Shown here: positions 8,924 through 20,129 of the stretch, in pieces
How the letters are laid out: every line of letters starts with the position of its first letter
Position numbering within the stretch: position 1 is the first letter of the stretch
Source of the DNA: Thuidium tamariscinum
Taxonomy: Eukaryota > Streptophyta > Bryopsida > Hypnales > Thuidiaceae
Length of the DNA: 64,000 bases
Direction of reading: 5' to 3'
Assembly (NCBI GenBank): GCA_947034885.2
Contig: OX344750.2
Location: forward strand, 35,450,821 to 35,514,820
Program-made: the position numbers and the translations under genes
The notes under the pieces: generated by a model
The model's input: only the letters and a program-made list of their open reading frames with translations
What the model was told of the DNA's origin: nothing
Databases searched by the model: none

Positions 8924-10357
8924 CTAGAGATCACGCTGAGAATTTAGAGGGCTGGACAGGTCCACGACCATGGATTCAGGCCTCGCAATCGCAAGACACT
9001 AACCCATAATCAAAGAGGTCATGCAGGGTGAATTTATCCTTGGGAAAAATACCATATGTATATATTCCCAAGAGTTTCATAAATAACTCTTGGGAACATT
9101 TGAAAGATGTTGAAATTTTAAAAATTATTTACAACTATTTCTAAAAATTTGAAAATATTGTTCTTCAAAAAAATTAGAGATTGGAACACATTTATGCATG
9201 AATAGAAAGAATCAATCCAAAATGCTGAAAACAAAAAAAATCTTGTTTGCCTGCCAAATTGTTGAACTGAGAAAAGTAAAATATTTCGGTATGAATTTGC
9301 CGAACAAACCTACACGTACAATACATAGATGTTTTATTTATCTTACATGATAAAATTTACAAGAGGATCCGAATTAGCTTAGAGAAGTGAAGAATATGAT
9401 AGTATTAATACAATACAAACCAAGGGGCTTTTTTAATTTAATTTTATGTTTTTAACATGCAGAGCACAAAACTCACCCTTGAGATCTTCCTTCAAATGGT
9501 GAGTTTAGTATCTTGACCTCCAATTCCCCATTCTATTTGCCATTTTGCTACTATATAAGAATGTTTTGTTTTGTTTTGATTCCATTCAAAGATGAAATCA
9601 CATTTTTTTATATAAGTGGTATGATTTTCAAATTTTTAATAGAAAGTTGAAATTATTGTTAATTCTTTGAAGAAAATGTGAAGACAATTCAAAAAAAGTG
9701 AAATTAATAAACCAAAGTCTTTGTATCATTATAAAATTGTAAAATTAGCAAACCATAGTTATAGGTCCAAAGCTAGCTACAAACTATATTAAAATAATTA
9801 ATTTTTCGAATTTGAGTAGGGATTGTACTTGATAATTTATTTATTTTATTTGGACACAAATTCAAAAGATATATTTTTTATAGCTAAAATTCTCATCAAG
9901 AGTATTAAGCAAGAATTTGCTAAAAGTACTCCACAAGGGTCATCTGTGCACAATCATCTAAAGGCCTAATGATATTTTCTCATCAAAAATACTTAAAATT
10001 GCTATTTCTTTTTAAAGGAGTTGAACTTTTTTTAAATTAGAAATTTCTTATCTAACTATAGAATATTGTATTAGACTAATATAAGATTGTATAGGAGAGA
10101 TTTTAGAAATTTGGTTATACAAGAGTTTGAAGTGAAAAGAATTTCTTAAGCACTTTCTTAGACTAGAATTTTTGACTTTAGATCTTTTTCACCTAAAATT
10201 TTTGGACTATGGATTTTGAATTTTAAAAATTGAATTGAGAATTTGGAGGAAAATTCAAAGAAAAAAGACTAAATTTCCACCCTTCAAAAAATTACTAAAT
10301 AGAAATATGTACAAGATAGAAAGAAAAATTGAATACTTGATAGTTCTAAAAGGGATT
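8924..10357. other. AT-rich sequence, nothing recognised
   Basis: AT-rich throughout, with no frame of interest and no inverted termini I could pair. Confidence 0.4.
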
Positions 10358-10810
10358 ACTACACTAAAAAGGATATTTAGTGATGGATTACATTTAGTGT
10401 AGTTACCACCCTAATCCACACAATACTAAATCTCAACTTTGAAGGAAGAAGTGTAGTGTTAAACATAAGAAGATTTCTGGCTCTTAGAAGACTTTTCAGG
10501 GTTGTTCCCTGAAACTGTTTCTACTGCTGCAGACCAGCCCCTTCCTAGTTTGAATTTTGAAAAAACAATTTAATTTTTTTCCAAAAAACTTTAGAATGTA
10601 TTAAAAGCAAGAAAATAATTTTAAGAAATAATTTTTTTTCAAAATATTTAATAATTAATTAATTAGTATTTTTTGATGTGGCAATCGCTCAACCACATCA
10701 GCATAGCGATCCTAGCGTTCCCAGCATTTGGGAACTTGCAGTCTTCTAACACTAAATGTAAACCTCTTCATATTTCAGATTTACCATATAGTACCAAAAT
10801 TGGAGTTGGC

Positions 10811-10868
10811 AGTTATTGCCACTTTTGGATACATTGTGTAAACAATGTACCCAAAAGTGGCAATAACT
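10811..10868. repeat. 58 bp near-perfect hairpin
   Basis: The arms AGTTATTGCCACTTTTGG and its complement enclose a short loop at about 10838-10841. One arm position mismatches over about 27 paired bases. It lies inside the CACTA-like element H1. Confidence 0.85.
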
Positions 10869-10974
10869 ACTAATTCTAAAAAATTTAAAATTTAAATTTG
10901 GGTTTAGTATACTTGGCATGTTCTTATAGGCCAAAGAATTTAAAATTTAAAATCTTTAAGTCTTCATTTCCTTC

Positions 10975-11160
10975 CCCCCCCTCTTTTTGTAAGTTTTTGA
11001 AACCAATTGATTGACAAACATTATGGAACAAGTGATCATGTATTGGTATTCATATCTGTATCTATATTCGTACTTGTATTTGTACCTATATTTGTATCTA
11101 TATAATCCATATAGTATATGTAGAGTATCCATAACCGTATCCATATTTGAACGGTTTAGA
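10975..11160. repeat. degenerate TATTTGTATCTA repeat (K-related)
   Basis: A C-run is followed by AAACCAATTGATT, GGAACAAGTGATCATG, then about 100 bp of loosely repeated ATATTTGTATCT units. The same order recurs in the tandem K copies at 61140-62050. Confidence 0.6.
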
Positions 11161-11433
11161 TTAAATCTTATACGATCAATGGCTTGGGAATTTTTGAGAA
11201 ATCAATGGTGATTACAAAGGTAAGTTTGTTTTTTGTTTTAAATCAATGGCTTGTAAATTTTTTGAGAGAGGAGGGGGGGATAATTAATTGACTTGGGTGG
11301 TATGCCACTTTTTGTCACATTGTACTTTTAGTGTTAGAAATTAGATTTAATGTTACTTTAGTAGGGTTAATGATATTTAGTGTCATGGTTTGTAAATGGC
11401 GTTGCTCACACTAAATATCCTTTTTAGTGTAGT

Positions 11434-11754
11434 TCCACAAAGATAAACCAACCTATGATAGGAAAAATGATTGATTTTCCACATCGACATTGTTGAAATT
11501 TTCTTACTGAAACAAAATCTCATATAAAGACTAATGTGAGAAATGGAAAGAGAAAGTCATTAGGGGAGATTTGAGGGCTCTAAGAGCTAGCGAGCTGCCA
11601 TAGTCCAAAAACGCGGAAACTACTACAGGAATGCAGTTTTGCAAGAATCCTATGTGGTTGAGATAGTGCCATGTCATTAAAAAAAAATTGAAGTTTTTTT
11701 GAAGGGGGATTTTTTTCATATTTTAACCCCCCTTCCCCATTTTTAATTTTTTTT
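11434..11754. other. spacer, nothing recognised
   Basis: AT-rich sequence after the CACTA-like end, without a feature I can name. Confidence 0.35.
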
Positions 11755-12300
11755 TGGGAAATGCTAGCCTAACAGCAACCAGGAGTTTCCGGACCAATTT
11801 TGGGAATGGCCATTTGGAGCCTTCAAATCTCTTCTAATGAAATTTCTTCTAACAAAGCATGAATTTGTTATGAATTTTTGAAATGTGTTGCTCCAATTGG
11901 CCCAAAAGAGTCTTTAGACTACTATCAAATGTACAAAAATGTATTCACAATGGTCATCTCACTCATCTAAAGCAATGACATTATTTCCTTATATAGCAAC
12001 AATACGAAGGGCTAAAAATGTCATTTTTTATTATAAATTTACAATCTAGAGGTAGAAGTTCCTATTGCAATCACTAATCACTCCATCACCGTTATCCAAG
12101 TCATTGATTAGAGACACTACCTTGACCTAATGTAAACTACATCTCATTTATTGAAAAAATTGTCTTAGATCAACACAAAGTAATGAAGGTTGTAATAGGT
12201 CATTCTCTAAGTATTTGTCATCGACCTTTTGTTTGTCAAAAGATGATTTACCTTGTTCCCAAAGGTGAGATTATTTTAGTAAGCAAACTAGTTTATGTAG
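11755..12300 (+). repeat. O repeat, copy 1
   Basis: This shares with 41810-42330 an ordered series of blocks: AAATTTCTTCTAACAAAG, TATGAATTTT, GGCCCAAAA-GTCTTTAGACTAC, CAATGGTCATCT and a following CACTAAT block. Termini were not found, so the class of element is unknown. Confidence 0.55.
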
Positions 12301-12539
12301 AATTTTTTCTTAATTGTGAAAATTGAGCTAAAAAATGAATCATGGGAGGTTTTTTTTAAAGAAGATGCTTAGATTTCTTAAAAACAAGACTCTCGATAAC
12401 TTCTCATCACTAGTCTAAAATAGAATGAAAAAAATATTTCCATATAGATAAATATATTTTCTATGGGAAACAAGATTTTCAAATTCTATTTTGAGTTCTT
12501 GTGATTTTTTGGGGTGTTATCCACAACCTCTATTTTTAA

Positions 12540-12690
12540 CTTAGGAAGTGTGGGCGCTTCATTCCCACCCTTGGAATTAAGCGATCACAACTAGGCTCTT
12601 GTTTGCAAAACTACTCCTACGAGTGTTTAAGCGTCAAACCCACTGTGCCTTCCAAGCAATGGATCTTTTGCTATTCTAATTATCCTAACA
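12540..12690 (+). repeat. S repeat, copy 1
   Basis: This matches 19155-19310 in order: GTGGGCGCTTCATTCC, then GGAATTAAGCGAT, GGCTCTTGTTTGC, AAGCGTCAAACCCA and GTGCCTTCCAAGCAATGGATCTTT. It could be part of a retrotransposon boundary, but I see no LTR ends. Confidence 0.6.
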
Positions 12691-12716
12691 CATGAGTTGG
12701 TTATTCCTAACTATCC

Positions 12717-12885
12717 TTGTTTCGTTTTGTTGTCCTACTTCTAATTACTTTATGTGTTTCGTTCTTTTGTCCTACTTCTAATTGTTTCTTTACTTTATGT
12801 GTTTCGTTCTCTTGTCCTACTTCTAATTGTTTCCTTACTTTATGTGTTTCGTTCCCTTGTTCTACTTCTAATTACTTCCTTCTAC
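12717..12885. repeat. 45 bp minisatellite
   Basis: About four units of 45 bp (TATGTG starts at 12751, 12796 and 12841). Each unit contains GTGTTTCGTTC and GTCCTACTTCTAATT. Because 45 is divisible by three, the array stays open in one frame and yields a 15-residue cysteine/serine-rich repeat within a 121-codon frame that runs on to 13082. The neighbouring array does not preserve frame, so I treat this as non-coding. Confidence 0.85.
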
Positions 12886-12999
12886 CCAATCTAGGGGGTT
12901 GTTCCTCCTACTTTACTCCCATGTGTTGCATTTGGTTGACTCTATTCTATGCATGGCATCTTCTACCCCATTTCTACGTCCTTGTATTGGTTTTAGCCT

Positions 13000-13455
13000 A
13001 CTCTATGTATGCGTGTCCTTTTATCCTACCCTACGTTTTGGTCTTTGTTTTAATCTACTCTATGTATTTGTCTTTGCCTTAGCCTACTCTATGTATTTGT
13101 CTTTGCCTTAGCATACTCTACGTATTTGTCTTGGCTTTGATCTACTCTACGTATTTGTCTTTGTCTTAGTCTAATCTACATATTTGTCTTTGCCTTAGCA
13201 TACTCTACGTATTTGTCTTGGCTTTGATCTACTCTACGTACTTGTCTTCGTCTTCGTCTAATCTACATATTTGTCTGGGCTTTGGTCTAATCTACGTATT
13301 CGTCTTGGTTTTAATCTAATCTACGTATTTGACTCGGTTTTAATCTAATCTACGTATTTGCCTTGGCTTTAGTCTAATCTATGTATTTGTCTTGGTTTTA
13401 ATCTAATCTATGTATTTGCCTTGGTTTTAATCTAACCTATGTATTTGTCCTTGTC
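13000..13455. repeat. 28 bp minisatellite
   Basis: Around 15 units of 27-28 bp, each of the form CTACTCTATGTATTTGTCTT followed by a variable GCCTTAG-type tail. Units drift from TACTCTATG on the left to TAATCTACG and TAATCTATG on the right, and some alternate as two-unit blocks. This suggests expansion by unequal exchange. Confidence 0.88.
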
Positions 13456-13964
13456 CCTTCTATTTCACTTTTCCGTATTCTATTCTATGTTTGCGTATTC
13501 ATTCTTCTATCTCTCTCCTTAGTTATGATTATCTTCCTAATTGTGGTGGCTAATCGCCCACCCTTAATCCTACTTGGAATGCCAATATTTTCCTATTAGT
13601 GAACTCCTAATTGCCTCATCTAATCATACAAAGAGAGAGTTTTAGAGACCCACCTCCGTTCCGTGCGTCCCCCGTGTCCAATCCTCTTTACTCCATGCCA
13701 CGTCCATCATTGCCATTTCTTGGCCCCGGCTCTTTTAATTATCCCCTTTTCGGGTGGTTTTTTACAAATAGGTCTATCTTCAACCTATCTCCCAACCCTA
13801 CTAGTGTTTAGACTATTTCCTAACCCAACTAATTTCTAAACTAATTTTTGTAGATGCCAAAAAACATATTATATGTCCAATTCAGATTTGTTTTGCAAAA
13901 GTTACAGAGCTCTGAACTTTGCAGTCGGTCCGATATGACAACTCTGATTGAAGTTTAACACAAC

Positions 13965-14058
13965 ACTAATTGTCCTACAGTTCAGATTTAGTGTTGCGGC
14001 TGGTAGGGTGGTAAAAACACTAATTGTAACCCAACACTAAATATCATCATTAGTGTAG
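13965..14058 (-). mobile_element. CACTA-like terminus H2
   Basis: Read on the minus strand, this segment matches the left end of H1 for about 85 bp. It has CTACACTAATGATGATATTT, then TTAGTG motifs, then TACCACCCT and ACACTAAATCT. It is therefore an inverted copy of the same terminus. The partner end of this copy was not located. It might even pair with the left end of H1 at 10358, giving a larger 3.7 kb element. Confidence 0.65.
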
Positions 14059-14267
14059 TTCCTTAACCAAAACAAGTTAATGTGGCCCAAGGGTTTTAAC
14101 TCAATGGTTGTTGGATGCTAAACATTGACTTAGTGCCAACCGTGTTCTAACTCAAAGAAAAAGTTATTTGACACCCCGCTAAGACTTATGGGGTTCAAAG
14201 CTTCGCCGTGAGTGTGAGGCGTTTTGACCCGTGGCTAAGACTTTTAGTTTCTAAGGATGGTGGGGGT

Positions 14268-14545
14268 TCATAGCTTCACCGTCCCCTATGGGACTAGATT
14301 AACCCTGTGACCAAGAAAAGAGGGAGAAAAGGGTGAACATACAATTTCTCAAATGCTAATAGCCAAAGCTTCGCCGTCCCTTATAGGACTAGATTAATCC
14401 CGTGAACGAGAGAAGAGGGAGAAGAGGGTGGGCACACACTTCCTAGATGCTAATAGTTAAAGCTTCGCCGTCCCTGATGGAACTAGATTAACCCCGTGAG
14501 CAAGAGAAGAGGGAGAAGAGAGTGAACACAAGATGCAACATACTC
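14268..14545. repeat. 95 bp tandem repeat, three units
   Basis: Three units begin AGCTTCRCCGTCCC at about 14272, 14367 and 14461. Each continues with GGACTAGATTAA and AAGAGGGAGAA. A partial fourth AAGCTTCGCCGTGAG lies just before, near 14199. The array sits downstream of the minus-strand TATA box. Confidence 0.85.
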
Positions 14546-14847
14546 TCAAAGTCACCTCCTCAGTAACCCCTTGGTTCCTCCTAAGTTCTCTCCCACAACA
14601 CCTCTCAATAGTGGATCAATACAAGAGTGAACCAAGATCAAATTACATAAAATTCCACCAACTTGGGGGGTCTCAAGTCCCCAAGCACAAACCACACTTA
14701 CCAAAGGTGTAAAAACCCCAAAAGACCATCAAAAGTTCCTTTGGCATCAAAAGCCAAAGGAATTCCGGCATAACCCGGGCCCAATAGTCCTCCTCCCTTA
14801 ACTAGGTAGGAGTGAGAAAAGAGAGAGAATGAGAGGAGAATGCCGCC

Positions 14848-14860
14848 CCTTTTATACTCA
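14848..14860 (-). promoter_or_regulatory. TATA box in W1
   Basis: TGAGTATAAAAGG on the minus strand, preceded by a purine-rich stretch. The same element occurs in W2 at the equivalent place, which supports function in an ancestral element rather than chance. Confidence 0.4.
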
Positions 14861-16000
14861 AAAGGCCCCCCCCTTAATCTACTAAGAATAACTAAATGAG
14901 GGAATTTAGGAGGTCCGTACATGTTTACCAATCCCAAATCTAACTATCCACCTAAAATTTACACAATTTCAATTGAGTAATTCAAATCTTACCTAACCTT
15001 ACAAGAACTTGCAAAACCACCTAATTTACCTTCCCCAAAATCTACAAGTTCTCACATGGGAGAAGTTCCCATGTGTTCCCACCTACTTAATTTGAAATTA
15101 CTTACACCAAGTACTTGGAGCCACCTCCACTAACTTTTTGAGGTGGTACTTGCTCCCACATGTGCCCGGAGTTCCCCACGCGTTCCCTACACGTTTCCCA
15201 CGGTCATTGGGGCCCAAACTCTCCAAAAAAGCATTGGGGGGCCTTAAACCCCATTTTCTCCTCCATGTGCTGTCCCCAAAAGGCTAACTTTTGGAGTTTA
15301 GCTCCAAATGGCAAACGGATTGCGCCATTGGGTACGGAAGGCCATAATTAGCCTATGGAGAACCCCTTGTCCCTTAACCTATGTCCCAATTCTCAAAGAA
15401 TCTTAGTGTAAGCTGGGGTCAAAGTTGGGATAAATTCCCAACTTTTGGAGTTTGGCAATTTTGGACCCCAAACCTTCACCAATCTCCTAAGTAGATGGAA
15501 GGGGGTAGGAATAGACCCAAGATAGGCTTCGTTCCGATGTCGTATGGCCCCGGTACGCCGGTCAACTGCAGCTTCCGTCATTTAAATTGTCAGTTGGGGA
15601 AGAATGTTGCCGATTCGGGATCTTCCAACTATCAATTTGTCTTGAAACTTGGGTAAGCGCTTCGTTGGTGTGAGACCGCCTCGCCGGATTTTTAGTGGGA
15701 TTTTACCGCACTTTGGGATATTCTTTCGAATTCCCACCCAAAGTTTACCGCGGTTGACCGACTGGGAAAATATCCAAACAATGTCGAAAAATTCCCAAAC
15801 TTTGGAGGGGGCCACCCATGGGATCCCCTCACTTGGATGCAAATCTGCATCCCCACTGCGTGCTCCTAGAATTAGGAAATCGCATGGTACCTGGATTTCA
15901 AAGTTAGTATTCCGCCCGTATTCTCTTCGATGCTATGGAGAGTGGGGGGTTCCTTGTAGATTCCCCCATGAGGACTTCCTAGCCTAGATAGGGCCTTTTT

Positions 16001-16490
16001 AGGCTTCTTACCCTAATTTTGCACATCACTATCAGTTTGGTGTCTATTTAGCTAAGACAAGGCCCGTTTTGGATGCAAACTATCCCAAACCCCCTCTAAT
16101 GACCAAATGGCACATTGGTATGTGTAATGCCAATACCGGTTTAATGCCCTTTCGTGGGTTTTACGAGCCTAATTATGCTTTAGATTATGTAGGAATTCGA
16201 AAAAAATAACCCGTGAGTCCCTGGTGATGAATCGGAGACTCACAGGGAGGTATAAATTTTTTGGTGAGTCATGGATTGAAATAAGTTTTTGTAATCTCAA
16301 AAAGACTCACTAATGTATTTACCTCAACTCTTGTTGTGTCTCTTAAATTTTGTCCCTTGTTTGGGCCAAAATTTAATAGAAGGTGTTGACCAAAAAGATC
16401 TTTATGGCCCAACAAGTTTTGTAATTCTTGATTGGAACATGGTTAAAATGTTGTTTCTTTCTCAACTAGGGTAGATTTTGCACATCAGAA
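16001..16490. other. spacer with poly-A tract, nothing recognised
   Basis: AT-rich sequence ending in a run of 15 adenines (16489-16503) that marks the left edge of a truncated TTAA-1 copy. Confidence 0.35.
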
Positions 16491-16803
16491 AAAAAAAAAA
16501 AAATTAATTTTTTTTTAATTTAGTTTTCTAAATTTAGATATACATGAAAAGCTTTTATTCATTCCATAAATGAGTCAAAAGTTATGAAGAGTCTTAGTTT
16601 GTGAGTTGATATGGATTCTTTACTCTAAAAATAAACTTTGAAGTCATTTATTTAACTCAATTTTCAATATTTTTGGAAAAAATATAAAATTGTAGAATTT
16701 TGATTCTTCAATAGATTATTTGAACCATTGGAATTGGCATCTTTCAATTCCATAAATAAATTCTTAACAATTTAGTATTTTGAATCATTCTCCACTTCTG
16801 TCT

Positions 16804-18025
16804 AGGGGAGGACACTTCCCATTTTTCAATAACCTACGTGCGGCGGAATATAGGGTACATTTAAATAATCTTAGGTAAAATTTATAAGAAATTTATATAT
16901 AAAATAGGGGACATTAAAAAGGCAAAGTGTTTTAAAAATAAAATAGGGATGATAATATGGCTGATTTTTCCGCTTTATGGTAAAATAGGGACTCTTTTAA
17001 CCCCTAAAGGACTGAAGTCCCCTCGGGGGACACTTGGAATTTCGGTCAGGCTTGTGTGACTTGAATTTTTTATATTATTTTTTGAAATTTTTTTTGAAGA
17101 TATAAAATCAGATTAGCTTTCCAAAAATATAATTTTTATTTCAATTGGTGCTTGGAAGCAAAAGTTATGCCATTCTATGTCCAAAAAGCAGTTCGCCGGG
17201 CAAAAAAAGAAAATCACAAAAAAAATTATTTTTTTATTTTTTATTTTTTTTTCTTGAAGATTTTGTTTTGTTCTACATCTGAAGCTTTGTTTCATTTTAT
17301 TTGGACTAATAATGAGAAAGTTACGGACAATCTTGAATTTTGGGCAATCTAAGCACCTTCTTCAGAAAATAACTTACAAAATTCATTTTTGAATGCAATT
17401 TTTCAAATTTTTCAAATTTTCTTTTTTGATAGGGTTTAGGATGTTTTCAAGAACAAGCTCACCATTGGAATCATGGATTTTCAATTCCATCTTAAAGTTA
17501 TTAACAACTTAGTGTTTTGTTCAATCTTGGACCTACTTCTACTTAACAATTTTTTAATGAATGAAAATCAAGTAGTAGTTTTTTGAAATTTTTTTCCCTA
17601 ATTCCCAACTCAAACATTCAACATAATAAATTTTAACTTCATGGTCCACAGTGCAAAAGAATTCAACAAATGGCAATCAAAGTCATCTGAAATTGCAAGT
17701 CAGAGTTCAAAAAAACTTTTTTTTCCAACTTTGAATGCTAATATCTTCCAATCGGTACGGTCAAACTTCATGAAATTTTTACCATATGATCTCAGACAAG
17801 TAATTTACAAGATCATATGGTTACATTCTAATAAAATTGTTTTTTTTGTTTTTTTGGGAGGAAGTAGCAAACATGGCAGTTTTGAGTGGTTTTCAAGCCA
17901 GAAAATGCCTCAGTCCTTTAGGGATTAATGTTGCCAAGTAATGATTACAAGTAATTGATAGCCCCCCTAAAAATACCCCACCACCGCATGTGGTCCCCCA
18001 AATATACAAGAAGTGCCCTCCCTGA
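16804..18025. mobile_element. B element, copy 1
   Basis: The ends are AGGGGAGGACACTTCC and, reversed, CAGGGAGGGCACTTCT. The flanks ACTTCTGTCT (16794-16803) and ATTTCTTTCT (18027-18036) agree at 8 of 10 positions and replace a single such sequence in uninterrupted TTAA-1 copies. The duplication is therefore about 10 bp, as in Mutator-type elements. A TTAA-5 element occupies its middle. Copy 2 is at 48597-49801. Confidence 0.78.
17001..17924 (+). mobile_element. TTAA-5 element (piggyBac-like MITE) inside B1
   Basis: It is 924 bp, with ends CCCCTAAAGGACTGA and (reversed) TCCCTAAAGGACTGA, flanked by TTAA at 16997-17000 and 17925-17928. Copy 2 of B reads CTTCTTAATGTTGC (TTAA at 49710-49713) where this copy reads TTAA, element, TTAATGTTGC. 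That shows a single TTAA before insertion. The interior is AT-rich with no transposase. The 95-codon frame at 17641-17928 runs into the terminus and is not a gene. Confidence 0.88.
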
Positions 18026-18323
18026 GATTTCTTTCTACTTACTATTTGTTTTTAAAATATTGTACAATTCCAAATGATCAAAAAAATTTCAAGCACATAG
18101 CCAACTTCCATGAAGAATGAATCCAAAGAAGCACCACCATTTTGTACAAGATTTAATACAAATGTGAGCTTGTGAAGTGTATTTGCCTATTGAAATTTCT
18201 TTTTTATCTTTTCAAACCATCATACTACAAGATCCTACAATTATATTTGTCTAAAAATACTTTTTTCAAACATTTGGTACTTGTATTAGAAATGGCAATT
18301 TTGGAGAGTTTTTGATCAAAACA

Positions 18324-18552
18324 CACTATAAGAAAAAGGGTGTTTTAAGTATAATCCTGGAGATAAGATTTTAAGTAATGATCTTCTTAAGAGATTTTCA
18401 GTAAGAAATTATTATAAATGTGTGTCTTTGTAGTAGAATCTTATTAAAAAGCCAAAGATTTATAGTAATTACTTATTGTAAATCTCCTAGAAAAGTCAGT
18501 ACGTGAAACCTTATCTTTAAGGCTATACTTAAAACACCCCTTTTTTGTAGTG
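18324..18552. mobile_element. G1, CACTA-like MITE
   Basis: The ends are CACTATAAGAAAAAGGGTG and, reversed, CACTACAAAAAAGGGGTG, followed in both arms by TTTTAAGTATA. The CACTAYAA start is typical of En/Spm elements. It sits inside TTAA-1 copy 3, 23 bp before that element's end. The flanking triplets (ACA and ATG) do not match exactly. Confidence 0.72.
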
Positions 18553-18579
18553 ATGTAATCAAGGAACTTTAGGGATTAA

Positions 18580-20129
18580 ACACCTTTTCCTCTTGAACAA
18601 GTGGTGTCGCCTTTACATATACATCACTCATTAAACGTGATCATAAATTAGTTTTATTGTAAATTTAGTCTTCAAACACTAATTTTTGTTGAGTAATAAT
18701 AGTTTCTATACACTTTTTTCAAATTAAGTTCTTTGGGATTGAGTCTCAAATGCTATGATAAATCCTATGATAATTGCTCTTGAAGAGGATGTTATTTTTT
18801 AATTGAAGCTCACATGATTTAATGTAGGTAACTCAAAAGTGCCACTAATTGCTATTGTATTTTATTACTATTATTAGGTTTTTGAAATTTCTATTTTCTC
18901 ATTAAAAAAAGGTGTAATACATGAAGGAACAAAGTTTGATTCTAAAATCGCTTATTCCATATAGTTATACAACTAATTTTCAAAATGTACATACATTGTA
19001 AACATTTGGCGCTATCATAATGTGGAATGTTTACTAGTTGAAATAGGAGTCTTACTATTTTTGGGTTGAATTCAAGTTATTAGAGGATTAGGCTTGATAG
19101 GTGGTTAGCTTTATTGTGGGATTTAGTTTCTTCAAGGGTTTAACCTTGTTGGAAGGTTAGATCTTTGGGTGGTGTGGGTGCTTTAATTCCACCTTCGAAA
19201 TAAAGTATATACAACCGGGTTCTTGTTTTGTATCATAATGTAATTCCTATAGGTGTCTATACGTCAAATCCAAATATGCCTTCTAAGAAATAGATCTTTG
19301 TTGTTTAAGATGTCTACTTCTATTATACCTAATGTCACTTTCCTAAATCAATTCAAAATAAGTTAGTAAAATACGACCGATTTTTCCTATGACCCCAAAA
19401 CTCAAAGCCAACAAGAATATGGTTAAAGTAAAAGTTTGTAAAATTACCTTTCTAGGAAGGTTAATATTATGACTTTTGAATTTTCTATAAAAAATTATTT
19501 ACAGATGAAGTTTGACTAGCAACTGGTTCATCAGACTTTTATCTGTCAATATCATTTACTTTTATTATTGAAATTGATTTTTTTTTCACCTTTAAATTCT
19601 ACTTTTATTTTAGATTCTAAAATTCTTTATTCAATTCATATGGATGAACTTTCTATTTTCTCATCCAATTTCAAAACTATTTTTTGTCCATCCATAACTT
19701 CTAAATTTTTTGTCTACTTTTAAAATGTATTACCTTTTTAGAATGCTACTTTAATTCTTTAACTACTTTTGAATCCTAATTTATATTTCTAATGGATCTA
19801 ATGGTCTGATTTTGATTCTAATCTCTCATATTATTGTCTAAACTAATTTGATTATGTTTTTGTAGAATAGAAATAAGAGGTCAAGAGCGTACAAACTCAC
19901 CTTGATAAGAGAGGCTTCCATGGCTTTGTGCCTTGCAATGACATTATTGAATTGGCTAACTTCAACTTCCATTTTGATAATTTAGTGGTTGCACTTTGTA
20001 TTTTGTAAAGTCACAAAGATTTGTGGAAGCGCTTCTTACCCTTGTCTCCTTCTATCTTTCTTCTATTTAAAAAAATTTCTTTTGAGGTTTTTCCCAAATC
20101 CAAATCCTATTTAATTTGCAAATACTTGC
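18580..20129. other. AT-rich sequence with S repeat copy 2
   Basis: Apart from the S copy at 19155-19310, this holds no feature I can name. Frames are short. Confidence 0.4.
19155..19310 (+). repeat. S repeat, copy 2
   Basis: A diverged copy of 12540-12690, with the blocks GTGGGTGCTTTAATTCC, GGGTTCTTGTTTTG, TACGTCAAATCC and ATGCCTTCTAAGAAATAGATC. Confidence 0.6.

Larger units (their letters stand above)
10358..11433 (+). mobile_element. CACTA-like non-autonomous element H1
   Basis: The ends are an inverted repeat of about 25 bp that includes TACACTAAAAAGGATATTT. Near both ends the motif ATTTAGTG or its complement recurs several times (for example at 10378, 10395, 11370 and 11410). Repeated subterminal motifs of this sort are characteristic of CACTA/En-Spm elements. 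The interior has no transposase. It includes a 58 bp hairpin and a degenerate TATTTGTATCTA repeat. A clear 3 bp duplication is not visible. Confidence 0.65.
14100..16000 (-). mobile_element. LTR-like block W1
   Basis: A GC-richer block with a TATA box on the minus strand (TGAGTATAAAAGG, 14848-14860), a 95 bp tandem repeat downstream of it, and several stretches shared with the W2 block. The shared parts are a CTTTTATACTC region, AAACGGATTGCGCCATTG near 15313, and a GCTCCTAG stretch near 15864. The layout of promoter followed by leader suggests a retrotransposon LTR or 5' region, but I found no TG...CA ends, primer-binding site or polyprotein. Open frames at 15582-15987 on both strands are not recognisable. 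Confidence 0.4.
16500..18575 (+). mobile_element. TTAA-1 element, copy 3, carrying three other elements
   Basis: TTAA-1 sequence runs 16510-16803, resumes at 18027-18323, and ends at 18553-18575 with ACTTTAGGGATTAA (TTAA at 18576-18579). Element B1 interrupts it at 16804 and G1 at 18324, while a TTAA-5 element lies inside B1. The left end is lost at the poly-A run. Comparison with the intact copy at 59839-60792 shows that the pieces are collinear. Confidence 0.8.

Noticed and set aside
12717-13082. Cysteine/serine repeat protein of 121 codons
   Set aside because: It is produced by a 45 bp minisatellite, begins at a non-ATG codon, and runs into a second array that does not preserve frame.
14268-14545. 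CRISPR-like or regulatory array
   Set aside because: Units are contiguous 95 bp tandem repeats without unique spacers, in a eukaryotic repeat context.
15582-15987. 112-codon plus frame and 86-codon minus frame
   Set aside because: They overlap on opposite strands inside the LTR-like block and match no retroelement motif that I can see.
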